From Pyropia yezoensis (lineage: Eukaryota > Rhodophyta > Bangiophyceae > Bangiales > Bangiaceae): 64,000 bases of DNA. The notes under the pieces are model-generated. The model did not search any database. It was not told the DNA's origin and saw only the letters and a program-made list of their open reading frames with translations. The stretch spans positions 30,654,063 through 30,718,062 of the forward strand of contig CM020619.1 of the NCBI GenBank assembly GCA_009829735.1. Reading direction: 5' to 3'. The translations under genes were made by a program, and so were the position numbers. The stretch's first letter is position 1, and each line of letters starts with the position of its first letter. Positions 52,410-63,300 of the stretch are shown here, in pieces.

Positions 52410-55057
52410 AACGTCAACGTGCGCCACCGGGTTGGGGGGCAACGTGACTTTATGGGCTAAACGCAGGGTAGCAGTAAACCCTTCTCTCACAGAGCAAACA
52501 GGCTTCGACTGTGAGACTGTCACAGGAGCCACAGACTTTCCCTTACCAAGGATGGGGATGGTCTCCCCATTCATCAACTTGACCCAATACTCGGGGCCAC
52601 AAATCAAAGGCACTTGTGTAACAACATAAGGGGTACCCAGAAGCAGGGGTACCGAGATATTCTCAACTACACCATAGGTCACGTCGACCTCATGGGTCCC
52701 CAACCTAGTTGGTAGGGTAACGGCACCAACGATGGGAAGTACCCCACCATTGATATCGATCAGATGGTCAGCTTTAGACTTCCAGCGTTGGAGCTTCATC
52801 TCCTTCGGTAATAGCGACTTGCGTATCAAGGAGGCTCCTGACCCAGTATCAAGTACGATACGGGCACAACAGGCACGGCCGGGGGCAAGTTGCACCCGTC
52901 CAGCCACCTGGAAGTTCTTACCCGTCAGCACCGCGATGACCCCACGTGGGTTTACGGTCTTGGGGAGTCCTACCCGAGGTGGGCGGACTCCCTTAGGTCG
53001 CCGCAGTATCCGGCACGGTTGGTTCGTCCTCTTGACCCACTTGGCCGAGGCTGCCGCTGTGAGCTTCGGACGGCCGGCTCCAACGGTCATTCGTTTCCCG
53101 CCGACTTGGCGTCAGAATCTGAGTGCGAAGGGGAAGACGACGAGTCCGAGGACGACGTGTCCGCCTCCTCCGCCGAGGGTGTGGCGACCGCCACTACCGG
53201 TCGACGTCCACCCTCGCGGCGTGAACGTACTTCGTTCGTAGCCGACTTGTTACTCACATTCTTAACAAGTTGTTGGATGCGTTTACTCAACTTGGGGCAC
53301 TTATATGCCCAGTGTGCATCGGAGTTGCAGTTCCAACACCGATTGTCAGTTCCCGGAGGGGTCTTCCCGACTGGGGAAGACGAAGAGGTACCCTGGGAAG
53401 TTCCCACGGCAGCTACCACACTCTCCTTGCGGATTCGGCGCCCCTCCCTCAGCTCTCTGGCCTTGCGCGCCTTCTCAAGTTCCTTGGCCAACTCGGCCTG
53501 ACGCTCCTGGCGTTGTTCCTCCCGCAACTTGCGATAGGCCTCACCTCTGCGGTTGGCGAACCTGGCCAACTCGGCCAGGGTCGCCCGGGCAGTGTTGTGC
53601 TCCCGGGTCTCCATCCGGACTGACCAATGGAGTCCCTCCACAAACCGACTCTTCACCACAGCTTGTTAATGAAGAAACCCACAAGGATTGTTGAGCTTAC
53701 GGACTCGCTCCGCAAAGGACGACTCGTCCTCAGCCTCATCCTGATAGGCTTGCGTCAACTTCTCGACTTGAGAAGCCAACGCCGCTTCATCAACCATGGC
53801 TCTCAACAACCAGTTGACGAGCTCCAAATAGGACGTCACCTCACCAGCGCCTCCACTTAAGGAGCTGGGCATAACGGACATAAGTTCTGTCCGCAGGTTG
53901 CCCTTCGTAAACTCCTGTAGCATATAGAAAGCCATGCCTTCACTTATGGCATTGTCGTCACAGGCTTTTGTGAAACGACGTAGAAACTCAAAGACACGGA
54001 GGGGGGGAGTTCCATCCCACTCCGCTTTGTGCCCAAAAGAGTGAAGTGCAATCTTCTTGGCACGGCCCATGGCTCGGGCCTGGTCAGGACCATACGCCAC
54101 CGACTTGTTGTGGAGGGCGTAGGTCTCACAATCAAAGATCCTCTGGTAGACCGGGTTGGCTACCTGGATCTTAGGCGGCACCTCACGTTGAGGGAACAGC
54201 CGCTGTGGCACTGGGGTAAGTTGACCCTCAGTGCCTGTAGTCTGGCGCGGCCAGCTTGGTGTAGCCGCCGGCGTTTCCGGGGTACACTCCCCCGTGAAGG
54301 GCGTACGCCCCACCGAGTATGGTGTGGCTCCCTCGTTGGGAGTCACAGGTGTCGCCCCTTGTTCGGGGCGACCTGAGATAGGCGTGAGGAGGGATTCCCC
54401 CTGCGCCTGTGGGCTCGAAAGCCCCAATCCGGTCTGGATATTAAGGCCATCTGGCAAACTCGCCACAATCTGATTCAGAATAGTATTCGTCATCGTGACC
54501 ACCAGGTCCGGCAAAGTCTGCCGCAACACATTGGTCGCCTCCCGACGGACAGTTTCCGCGAGGAGGGGATTGTTGACTCCAGTTGAGTCTCGGTCCGCCT
54601 CCGGGAGTCCACCTGAGGGGTAACCACGATCCTCAGAGGTCTCAACCCGTGGCATGGGCGCGAGCCCATTGCCGACCAACGGAGGTCCACCGTCCTCCGA
54701 AAGCCTAGTTGGCGACGACTCCAAGCCAAAGTTGGCTCCAACCCGAGTGGAACCCGCGGGGACAGTCCTCACCCCTTGGGACGTTCCCGTTGAGCTTACC
54801 ACACGGTGGCCAGATTTCGGCCCGCCCACATCAGAAGTGTCACCTGAGTGAACTGCCGACTGAGTCGGGGTGGCCTGTTGCCCGCCCGCACTTCCAGTCC
54901 TGCTGGCTTGAGGGACCTCTTGTCCCTCTGCGACCCCAGGTAATCCCACCTGTGTCTCACCAGTATTCGAAGTCACTGAAGTACGTGCGTCACCCGTGTA
55001 CTCCCCGGACGACGGGGGGTCCGAGCTAGCCATGTCGGCTGACGATCCGTATGACAC
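52410..55057 (-). pseudogene. Gag-protease region of element B
   Basis: In sense order: a Ser/Gly/Pro-rich Gag start; a capsid-like part (RIFDCETYALHNKSVAY, WDGTPPLRVFEFLRRFTKAC, VTSYLELVNWLL); a CCHC knuckle CWNCNSDAHWAYKC; then retropepsin with VLDTGSGASLIRKSLLP and a VPLLLGTPYV flap-side segment. It is closely related to the Gag of fossil D. Broken in about two places. No polymerase follows. Confidence 0.82.
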
Positions 55058-55132
55058 GGTCCAAGTCCACCGTTTCTCTGAGACAGAGGGCCCCCTACAC
55101 CCGGGTGCACCCGGAGGTAGAGTTTACCTCTG

Positions 55133-55150
55133 TCCCCTGCTGCTCCACCA
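55133..55150 (-). other. Primer-binding site of element B
   Basis: TGGTGGAGCAGCAGGGGA on the sense strand, two bases inside the 5' LTR, identical to that of element A. Confidence 0.7.
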
Positions 55151-55152
55151 AA

Positions 55153-55606
55153 TGTGGCAAAAACCTCTCGCACACGCGACACCCAAGTTGAGGCGGTGTA
55201 CAAGGGCTGCCTCCCGTGTCGGGGGAACCGGAAGAAGTGCAAGTCGAACACACTCTATCCCTGTTGTGGGGCAATCCCCCCACTGACAAACAAGAAGATG
55301 GTGTGTGGTCCAACAGTTTCTTGGTCGGGACGGGGACGCAGGGCCAAGCCCCGCTGTCCCTCCCCTTATCCCCCCAGGGTCCCCTCAGAGTCTCCCACCC
55401 CAGCACCTGCCCACCGGGCCACACGAAAATTCAAGACGATAAATGCAGAAAACCCTCAAATCCAAGTTGGATTTACTACTAAGCTAACTATCCCAAACTT
55501 AGGGAATATGGACCCAAATGCAGGGGGAGGAACGGATCAGGCTAGTGGCCTGCCGCCCCTTGCATGGCACGTGTTGCCCCCCTACCTGGGGGCCAATACT
55601 GCCACA
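55153..55606 (-). repeat. 5' LTR of element B
   Basis: 454 bases bounded by TG (TGTGGCAAAAACC) and CA (ATACTGCCACA) on the plus strand. Confidence 0.88.
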
Positions 55607-55659
55607 GCAGGCAACCGGACCTATGGAGCCAACCCGACGCGGACGCCCGGGATGGCCGG

Positions 55660-58600
55660 CACGTCCGGGTGTATGTTGTGCGGAGACCCCCAACACTGGG
55701 TGTCCTCATGCCCACTCATCCCGGAGGAGTCTCGACGGGGAGCGGCGCAACACAAGGCATCCGTTGGCGGGTACCCCGCCAGAGTCCCGTCACCGGGCAG
55801 GCAGCAAGCTCCAGGAGGAGTGCTGGCAGTCGAGGAGGCACCTCCTCTCCCGGATACCCCGGAAGATAGTACTCGGCCGAGCACGGAAAACGAGTAAGAG
55901 GAAGGACGACACGGGGTCGCTGGAGTAACCCTAGAAAGCCACCCCGGACTGCCGCGGGGAAGGCCCCACGGAGAGCGCGGTTAAGCCGACGCTGCATCGA
56001 CCCCCGGGTACACCTTTCGGCCCCGACGACACGGCGTCAGGGGGTTGATGACCCACCACAAAGGTTGGGAGGAGAGGACGGGAAGCCTCGTCACAAGGAA
56101 CCAGACAAGGGCCCTGTTCAAGATGCCCGAGCTACACCGGATATCGGTGTAGGCCACGTACTGTTCACCTTGGAGAACTTCAAGGTATCAGCCACACTGG
56201 GGGTTGACCCCCAGTCGACCCGATCGTATTACCCTGTACTGGATACAGGGGCTGGACCTAACCTGATAAGGAAGGATAACCTCCCGGACAAGTGGCTCCC
56301 GCGAGTCAGAGTTGCTCGGGGACCCACGATCAAGGACGCGAATGGTCGTCTCATTCGTACGACCGCAGCGATGTCGCTGCAGGTCACCATCGGGGAGCTC
56401 ACGACGGAAGTTGACATCCTGGTGTGTGAGACTCTATCTGTGCCCTGCATACTGGGGTGCACCTTCATCAACGTTCACGTTGATGCAATCCGGCCGGGCC
56501 GGAGGACCGTCGAGCTGCGAGAGGCCGACGGGACGAAGAGAGGACAGACAGCTATCGTCAGGGACCTGACGCTACAAGGGAGCCACGTTAACGTGGCTGA
56601 GGTGTACGCCAGCGTAGAACCGAAGACACTCCGGCTAGCCAAGCGGACTCGCTTTGAGCCGTTATCGGAGACCGTCCTCCCGGTTAACTGTGACCTCGCA
56701 GGCATCTGCAGAGTCCAGTCCTACCTACGAACCTACAAGCGCCATGGGTTGACCATGGCCAACGGTATCGTAGACCTCCCAGCGGGGGGGTCATCACTGC
56801 TCGTGATGGCGAACTATCGCCGTAAGGCAGTCACCCTTCCGAAAGGAACTATCCTCGGGATTGCCGAGCTCTACGAAGGAGATATCCTTACCCCTGACAA
56901 GGAAGGACAAGTGGAACCACTTGGGGTACTGGCGGTCGCCGACGCCGAGACCACCGAGCGGCAGCAACCCGATGACGGGAAGCCTAACCCATCGACAGCT
57001 CCGGCGGATATTCCGCCAAAGGACCAACGAGCCTTGAAGGCACTGGCCGAGGCTGACCTCGACCACCTTCCCCCTTCGGTAGCTGAAGGGGTACGACTGA
57101 TGCTAGGAAAGCATGACTTCATGTGGACCGGCGGGGCGCTGGGTACCATTGGGGCAACCCAACACCGTATAGACCTGGTACCAGGTGCTCGACCAGCGCG
57201 GTCGCAACCGCATCGCGCGGGACCAATGCAACGAGAGATCGTTGATGGAGAAGTGAAGAGGATGAGCGAAGCTAAGGTGATCCGACCTTCGATGTCGGAG
57301 TGGGGCGCCCCAGTCGTTATCTTACCGAAGAAGGATCAAACCCCTCGGTTCTGCATCGATTATCGACGCCTCAACTTGGTTACCAAGAAAGACTCATACC
57401 CTTTACCAAGGATGGACGAGTGCATCGATTCCCTGGGGGACGCCACAGTGTTTACCACTATCGACTGCAATGCCGGGTACTGGCAGATCCCCGTTGCGGA
57501 GGAGGATATCCCCAAGACGGCGTTCGTCTGTCACAGTGGCGTGTACGAGTTCCAAAGGATGCCCTTCGAATTGTCCAACGCCCCCGCCACATGCCAGCGG
57601 GCCATCGACATTATACTGTCGGGAGTCAAGTGGCGTAACTGCCTGGTGTACTTGGACGACGTCATCGTCTTCTCGCGTAACATGGATGACCATGTGCAAC
57701 ATGTCGATGAGGTACTCACCCTCTTGCGGAACACCGGGGTAACCCTGCGCCTCAAGAAGTGCGCCTTCTTCAAGCAGACCGTCGAGTATCTGGGTCACCA
57801 GATCACACCAGGTAAACTGGGAGTGCTCGAAGCTAATACCCGGGCACTCCGGGATGCGCGATACCCAACCACCCAGACACAGCTGAAAAGCTTCCTGGGG
57901 ATGTGCAACGTGTACCGACGGTTCGTCAAGGACTTCGCTCGTATAGCCAAACCGTTAACGGTTCTGACGAGCAGTGCCTTGCCAAAGGTACTCCAACCTC
58001 CCTCGCCCAGCGAGGGAGAGGCATTGGAGCTGCTCAAGCAAGCTCTGCTAGCCCCACGCGTGCTTGCGTTGCCGCATAGACGCGGGACTTTCGTCATCGA
58101 CGTCGATGCCTGCGATACCCAAGTGGGATGCACCCTGTTACAGGGAGAGACCATCATCGGTACCGATAATGCTATCCCGGACCTACATCCGGCAGGGTAC
58201 TTCAGCCGGACACTCAACCCGGCTGAGCGTAACTATAGTGCCACCGAGCGCGAGTGCCTCGGAGTCATATGGGCAGTGCAACTGCTCCGGCCATACCTGG
58301 AAGGTTCCAGGTTTATTGTAAGGTCCGACCACAAACCTTTACGATGGCTTCTCAACCTTGGTGACAAGGAGTCCGACAGCCACGGTCGGCTAGCCCGGTG
58401 GAGGCTGAAGATGGCCGAGCACGACTACCGTACCATATGTAAGGCCGGCTCTACCCTTCATCTGGGGGACGCGCTGTCGCAACTCGATACACCGAGCGAG
58501 GATACCCGACAGGTGGACGAGGACATCCCGGTTGTACCGGTTTGCATGGTGGGTAATGCCACCCAGGGTATGGTTGACCATACCATGGCACACCTTGCGT

Positions 58601-60054
58601 GCCCATTGACCCTCGCGGACTTCCGCGAGGCACAGGCCAATGACGATGACTGTAAACGCCATCGTGCCAACCTCCTGGCCGGCACGGCCGGCATCTTCTC
58701 CGAAAACGAGGACGGACTCATATACCGGCGGGCACCCGCCGATGGACGGCATCAAGTCGTGGTTCCCGTTTCCCTACGACAAGCCGTCATGGAACGAGAA
58801 CACGAGAACACCACAGCCGGACACCCGGGGGGTTCACGCATGTTCGCAGCGATGCGAAGGTTCTTCTATTGGCCAGCAATGGCCGTTGACGTAACCGACC
58901 ACGTCCGGGGATGCCACCCGTGTGCACGGAATCACATGAGTCTTCATAGGCGGGCATCCTCTATGAAGCTGTTCCCCCCGGATGGGCCCAACGAGCAAGT
59001 CGCTATCGACATACTCGGGCCGCTTCCGGTAACGGAAGAAGGGAACAGGTACATCCTGGTCATGTCTGACCGCTTTACCAAGCTGTCACCGGCAGTAGCC
59101 ATCCCGAACGATACGGCCTACACGATCATGAACGCAGTGGTTGACCACTGGATCAGTGCTTACGGAGTAATGAACCAACTCCTCTCCGATAACTGAGCAA
59201 ACCTGACGTCAGCATTCTGCAATAAGGTCCTGGGCATGTTCGGTATCAAATTCCGTCGGGCATCCGACTACCACCCGCAATCCAACGGGCAGGTGGAGCG
59301 GTACAACCGCACCATCGTCAAGATGCTCCAATGCTATGTGGCGGAACACACGAAGACGTGGGACAGGCTTCTGTCCGTCTTGACCCTGGCATACAATGCC
59401 AGGCCCCACCGCAGTACCAGCATTGCCCCACTGGAATGGGTCATGCCGATGGGCGTCGGTAACCTGACGCTGCCACCAGGCAGTTGCACTCGGTATGACA
59501 TACCGAAGGGCCGACCGGCCCAACGGATCCACTTAGCTTGGTTGGCCAAGCTATCATGGACGATACCCAAGCTCAAGGATGCCCTTGACCGTACACAACT
59601 TCGATACAAGAAGAACTTTGACGCCCGGCTACGGGTACGCAACGCAACCCTGGTAACAGGTGACTGGGTCTTTATCAGACACGAGAAGTTCCGCGGGAAC
59701 AAGCTTATACAACCGGTCAGGGGACCGTACCAGATCTTACACAGAGATGATCACTCTGTAATCCTGCACTCCTGTACGGAGATACAACGCATCAATCTCA
59801 ATGATGTGACACCTGCTCCGAAGCCGGAACAGCCTCAGCCGGCACCGGCTGGGTTGCTACATGAAGCTCTTACAACCCACCGGTCAGATGACCCGGTGAG
59901 ACCGGGTGGGATTCCATACCAAGTAGAGAGCGTGGTCGGACACACCGACCCGGACCTACCAGGACCCTGGTACGTCAAGGTGATGTGGGTCGGATACGAC
60001 TCACTCACCTGGGACCAGGCGGCAAATATACCCCGCCAACTTCTCATGCCTTAG
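55660..60054 (+). pseudogene. Gag tail and Pol of element C
   Basis: A CCHC knuckle CMLCGDPQHWVSSC lies near 55670. Pol then shows retropepsin VLDTGAGPNLIRKDNLP; RT with RFCIDYRRLN, GYWQIPV and YLDDVIVFSR; RNase H start IDVDACDTQVGCTLLQG; the integrase zinc segment HPGGSRMFAAMRRFFYW with CHPC; the integrase core with IDILGPLPV and QVERYNRTIV; and a chromodomain-like end WYVKVMWVGYDSLTWD. It is a relative of element A's Pol but clearly diverged. Broken in about one place. Confidence 0.85.
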
Positions 60055-60528
60055 ATGAGGCGACGACGCCTACTGTAACAACCCAACCGACACCGACTTC
60101 GGCTGTTGGGGGGTGAGGCATATACCTACTAAGTAGGGTGTCACATGGATTCGGCAAGACTTAGGTTCACTAAGTTGGAGCGGACTTAGGCGAGCTAAGT
60201 AAGCTACTGACTTCTACAAGTTTATTTGAAGGAGATTACTAACTCCGATAAGTTCAAAGTGACCTGAGGCTTACACCAATGTAAACCTTCATCCATGGGG
60301 CGAGTGACGGACCAAGGAAGGTTGACCTTCAGGAGTATTAACCAACCAGGATGGGCTGGGGGCGCGAGAAAGAACCGAGGCAGGCCACGGCTAAGGCAGA
60401 CGGGGTACTCCCCAAGGGCAGGCATTGGTATGATGCAAACGCCCCAGCGGGGGATGAGTTTATACTCACTACTACCCGGCCACCATAAGGGTCACCGGTT
60501 CCCTCTCCCTTACAAACAATAGCACTCC
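60055..60528. other. Gap between converging pol and accessory ORF of element C
   Basis: 474 bases without coding. It holds TTTATT at 60221-60226, which is AATAAA on the minus strand about 303 bases past the accessory ORF stop. A TGTAACAACCC near 60074 looks like a Ty3 LTR start, but no second copy was found. Confidence 0.5.
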
Positions 60529-62187
60529 TCAGTGGGTAGACCCACTGCCAGAGGGAGGCGACTCACGCGTAAGCGCGTACACCTCCATGCTCCACCGGTC
60601 GGCAATCTCGCGACGGTCAATCGCCCGAGTTACCTCGGTGCATAGCTGGACGAGGGTGCTGCGGCCAGCCTCCACGTCCCCCAGAGCTGTCTGCAGGCGG
60701 TCCAGCACGCCACCGAAGCAACGCGCGGACCCAACCAGCGCAGCACCTGGAGGAATATCCCCCCAGCTAACTGAGAGACCCTTCCGCATCTCGCGGGCAA
60801 TAAGGGCGTTAACGCCCTCATACCAGAGACGGGGACCCCCGTCACGCATGACAGGGGCGGAAGGTGACGCTGGCGCAGCCAGAGGAGCCACCGGAGCCGA
60901 CACGGCTACCACCGGAGCCGGTGGCGCCTGATACGAGGCCCGGTAGGACCCCACGGAAGGGGCCCCACCGTAAACCCGGCGGGGCTCCGCCCGACGACGG
61001 GACACCTCACGCCCCCCACCCGCAGAGTCCCACTCTCGGGGACGACGGCCAACCGCCACCGGGATCGGGTTACCGAACCACGGGGCGAGGATCTGAAGAG
61101 GGTCATGGATAACCATGGGAATACCCAGGTCAGCAACAGCCTCGGTGGACGCCCACCAATGGCAATTGGGCTCACCCGGCTGAGTACGCAGGATACGCAA
61201 CGAGTGACGAGGCAAGGGGGAAGCCCCAGCCTGCGGGTCCCGGTACGGGGGAAGGGCCAACACCCCGGCCCAGTTCACGGCATCGTGAACGGCCAACAGG
61301 GCCTCGAACTCCCGGGCCAACCCGGTCTTGGCAGCTATCATGTCCACGCCCAGCTGCCCGATATGCCGACGGACACCCGTCGGAAGATGAAACAGGCGCT
61401 TCTGCCGGCGGGCGGACAGCAAGAAGGAGGAAGCCTGCCGGAGGGTAACCTCAAGGGTGAAGGTGCCCTGTAACGGGTGGACCGGCCGGGAGGCCAGCAC
61501 ACTCCCGAAGTATCGGAGACAGGAGCCGATGTCAAACCGGAAAGCAGGGGCGGGTTCCCACCCCTCCTGCCACAGAGGCGGGCGCACGGCAGTGTACACC
61601 GGCGCACGACCGTTACCGGTCTGGAACGCACACGTTACATCGGTGCGGAACGCATCCGCCATGACACCATGGTTGCGTCGCCAACTCGACGCCGACTTCA
61701 ACCCCGCCATAGGCGGGTACGGAGCCGTCAACGTCAGGTACGGGGACACCCCCGGGAAGTACTCAAACCCAGAGTACCGGCCGGTATCACCCACCGTCTC
61801 CCCACACGCCACCGGCTCCGCCGCCGCCGCAGCCCCCCGAGCACTAGCCGGGTAGTCAACCTCCCGCGGCAACGCGGGGGCAATCAAGTCGCATATCCCG
61901 AAGGCGGAGTCGAGGTAGACCTCACCCCGCCCCATCCGGGTGCGCCCGAGCTGCGCATGCCGGTCGTCCGGCTGGCTCAGGCTCCAATGATGGTCCACCC
62001 GGACCGCGTTCGGCTGGTTGACCAGCCGCACCAACTCCCGCTCCCAGCTCGGGTCCAGCTTGACGCGCCGGGAGGTCTCTCCAGGAAGACGCGGCTGGTG
62101 GAAGTCCACCCGCATCCGCCCAGCGGAGTCCATCGACTCCTGCACAGTCATGCCTCGAACCCGAACCACCAAGTCGGACATCGACAT
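60529..62187 (-). CDS. Antisense accessory ORF of element C (552 aa, unknown)
   Basis: An intact 552-codon frame from the ATG at 62187 (the frame is open a little further, to the junction with element E). It is opposite in strand to, and convergent with, the pol of element C. It reads as a folded protein: FQTGNGRAPVYTAVRPPLW, FRFDIGSCLRYFGSVLASRP, RRHIGQLGVDMIAAKTGLAR, an Ala/Pro linker (about residues 425-460), then a helical C-terminus GVLDRLQTALGDVEAG. I see no known domain and no clear similarity to the accessory frames of A/E or B. Because E begins 32 bases upstream, a longer original N-terminus cannot be excluded. Confidence 0.65.
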   Translation of the reverse strand: MSMSDLVVRVRGMTVQESMDSAGRMRVDFHQPRLPGETSRRVKLDPSWERELVRLVNQPNAVRVDHHWSLSQPDDRHAQLGRTRMGRGEVYLDSAFGICDLIAPALPREVDYPASARGAAAAAEPVACGETVGDTGRYSGFEYFPGVSPYLTLTAPYPPMAGLKSASSWRRNHGVMADAFRTDVTCAFQTGNGRAPVYTAVRPPLWQEGWEPAPAFRFDIGSCLRYFGSVLASRPVHPLQGTFTLEVTLRQASSFLLSARRQKRLFHLPTGVRRHIGQLGVDMIAAKTGLAREFEALLAVHDAVNWAGVLALPPYRDPQAGASPLPRHSLRILRTQPGEPNCHWWASTEAVADLGIPMVIHDPLQILAPWFGNPIPVAVGRRPREWDSAGGGREVSRRRAEPRRVYGGAPSVGSYRASYQAPPAPVVAVSAPVAPLAAPASPSAPVMRDGGPRLWYEGVNALIAREMRKGLSVSWGDIPPGAALVGSARCFGGVLDRLQTALGDVEAGRSTLVQLCTEVTRAIDRREIADRWSMEVYALTRESPPSGSGSTH

Positions 62188-62219
62188 GGCGGGTTGACCT
62201 GCCGCCAAGGGGACGCCGC

Positions 62220-62864
62220 TGTAGCGTTATGACCACCGCGTGCCCACAGGGAACCCAATCCACCCCAGAGGGACAACGGGTTACCACTAGAAGGAACGGG
62301 CCAGGGAACCCCACACGCGCTTGCCCACCTCAAAGTCCGAGGTAAAGGTAGAAGGCTTTTGCCCAAGGGGAAGGAGAAACCCAAAGCAACGTTGTTTTAC
62401 AAGAGGGACCTCGTCGGGACCCCGGGCCAAGCCCCTAAGAACCCTCCAAGGAGCTCCCCAGGTGACCTCCCAGGCGCCCTCCCCAGCGGGCCAAGTGCCA
62501 GCATGCACCCGGCCTACACCGGAGCGCACCGGGGCACCCGCGCCAACAATAATCCCTCGAAAGAAAAGCAAGTGAAAAAAGCCCCACGCACAGATGCAAT
62601 CCGCCCGAAAAACCCAATGGGAGAAAAAGGGCGAAAAGCACGAAAATACGCCAGGAAAATCGAGAAGAGACAAATGCATAGAAAACAGTCAAATCCAAGG
62701 GCACCAAGTCCAGGGGGGTACAACCGCCTCCCTCGGTCGGTCCACAACCAACGGCCAGCAACGCCCGCCATCCCGTGACGGCCGACCAAGGATCCGCTGA
62801 CGCCCCAACGTAGGCCAGCACTCCTCTGTCTCCGGAGGAGGAGCGAGGGCCACAAACGCCACAC
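62220..62864 (-). repeat. 3' LTR of element E
   Basis: Starts TGTAGCGTTATG and ends ACGCCACA on the plus strand, 645 bases. Shared blocks with the A LTR include CAGCGGGCCAAGTGCCAGCA. Only one copy is in the window, so edges rest on the comparison with A. Confidence 0.75.
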
Positions 62865-63300
62865 GGCCCCTTCGCGAAGGCCGAGCGTCCCCGCCGGCCG
62901 CACACACAGGTCAGGTCCGGGGGCCTCGAGAGACAGTGAGGAGAAGGTGGCCGTTCACGCCCGACCATGACGTGGACCGGGCGGACCGTTGCGTGTCGCT
63001 CGGCCCACGTAGTCGCAGGACCACACGATGGAGGCCCTGACGTGTCGGTGGGCCGTCCGCTAGCAACAGGGGGTGCAGGAGGGGTACGCCCGGGCCACAC
63101 TAAGTGTGCCCGAGGGAAGCGAAGGCCACAGGGGGCGAAGGTGAGGGACCAGGCAGCACGGATAAGAAGGCCATCGGTGGGGGAGCGTGGGTCTGCCGGT
63201 CCTTGCCGTCGGCCAACCACCACCTCCAGGGGGTAACTCCCCCTTCTCCTCTCCTGTCACCTTGTTGGCCATCTCGTAGCGCCCCTCTTCCCCTGTCACC

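Larger units (their letters stand above)
50508..55606 (-). mobile_element. Ty3/gypsy fossil B: Gag-protease element lacking RT and integrase
   Basis: Two LTRs in the same orientation (50508-50977 and 55153-55606) enclose Gag and protease on the minus strand, a primer-binding site next to the 5' LTR, and an accessory frame on the opposite strand near the 3' LTR. No RT, RNase H or integrase is visible, so it resembles a non-autonomous Gag-carrying derivative. The LTRs differ at roughly sixteen positions plus a 16-base gap, so it is older than A. It sits next to the Gag knuckle of element C and appears inserted in it. GCAGG directly follows the right LTR and occurs two bases off the left one, an imperfect target duplication. 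The coding part is broken in about two to four places. Confidence 0.82.
55607..62219 (+). mobile_element. Ty3/gypsy chromovirus fossil C (part), interrupted by B and E
   Basis: The plus-strand Gag tail and Pol run to 60054. After a 475-base gap a convergent accessory frame lies on the minus strand (62187 to 60529), the same layout as element A (423-base gap). Element E's LTR begins at 62220, close to the start of that frame, so the 3' LTR of C should lie beyond E and outside the window. Element B's LTR abuts the Gag tail at 55606, so the front of C was displaced to the left of 50508. Neither LTR of C was recognised. Pol has about one break. Age is uncertain without paired LTRs. Confidence 0.72.

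Noticed and set aside
60074-60514. TGTAAC...TTACA segment as the 3' LTR of element C
   Set aside because: No second copy was found, no clear polypurine tract precedes it, and the position equals the pol-to-accessory gap of element A.
62188-62208. Longer start of the C accessory ORF at 62208
   Set aside because: The codon there is TTG; the first ATG is at 62187, and sequence beyond 62219 belongs to element E.
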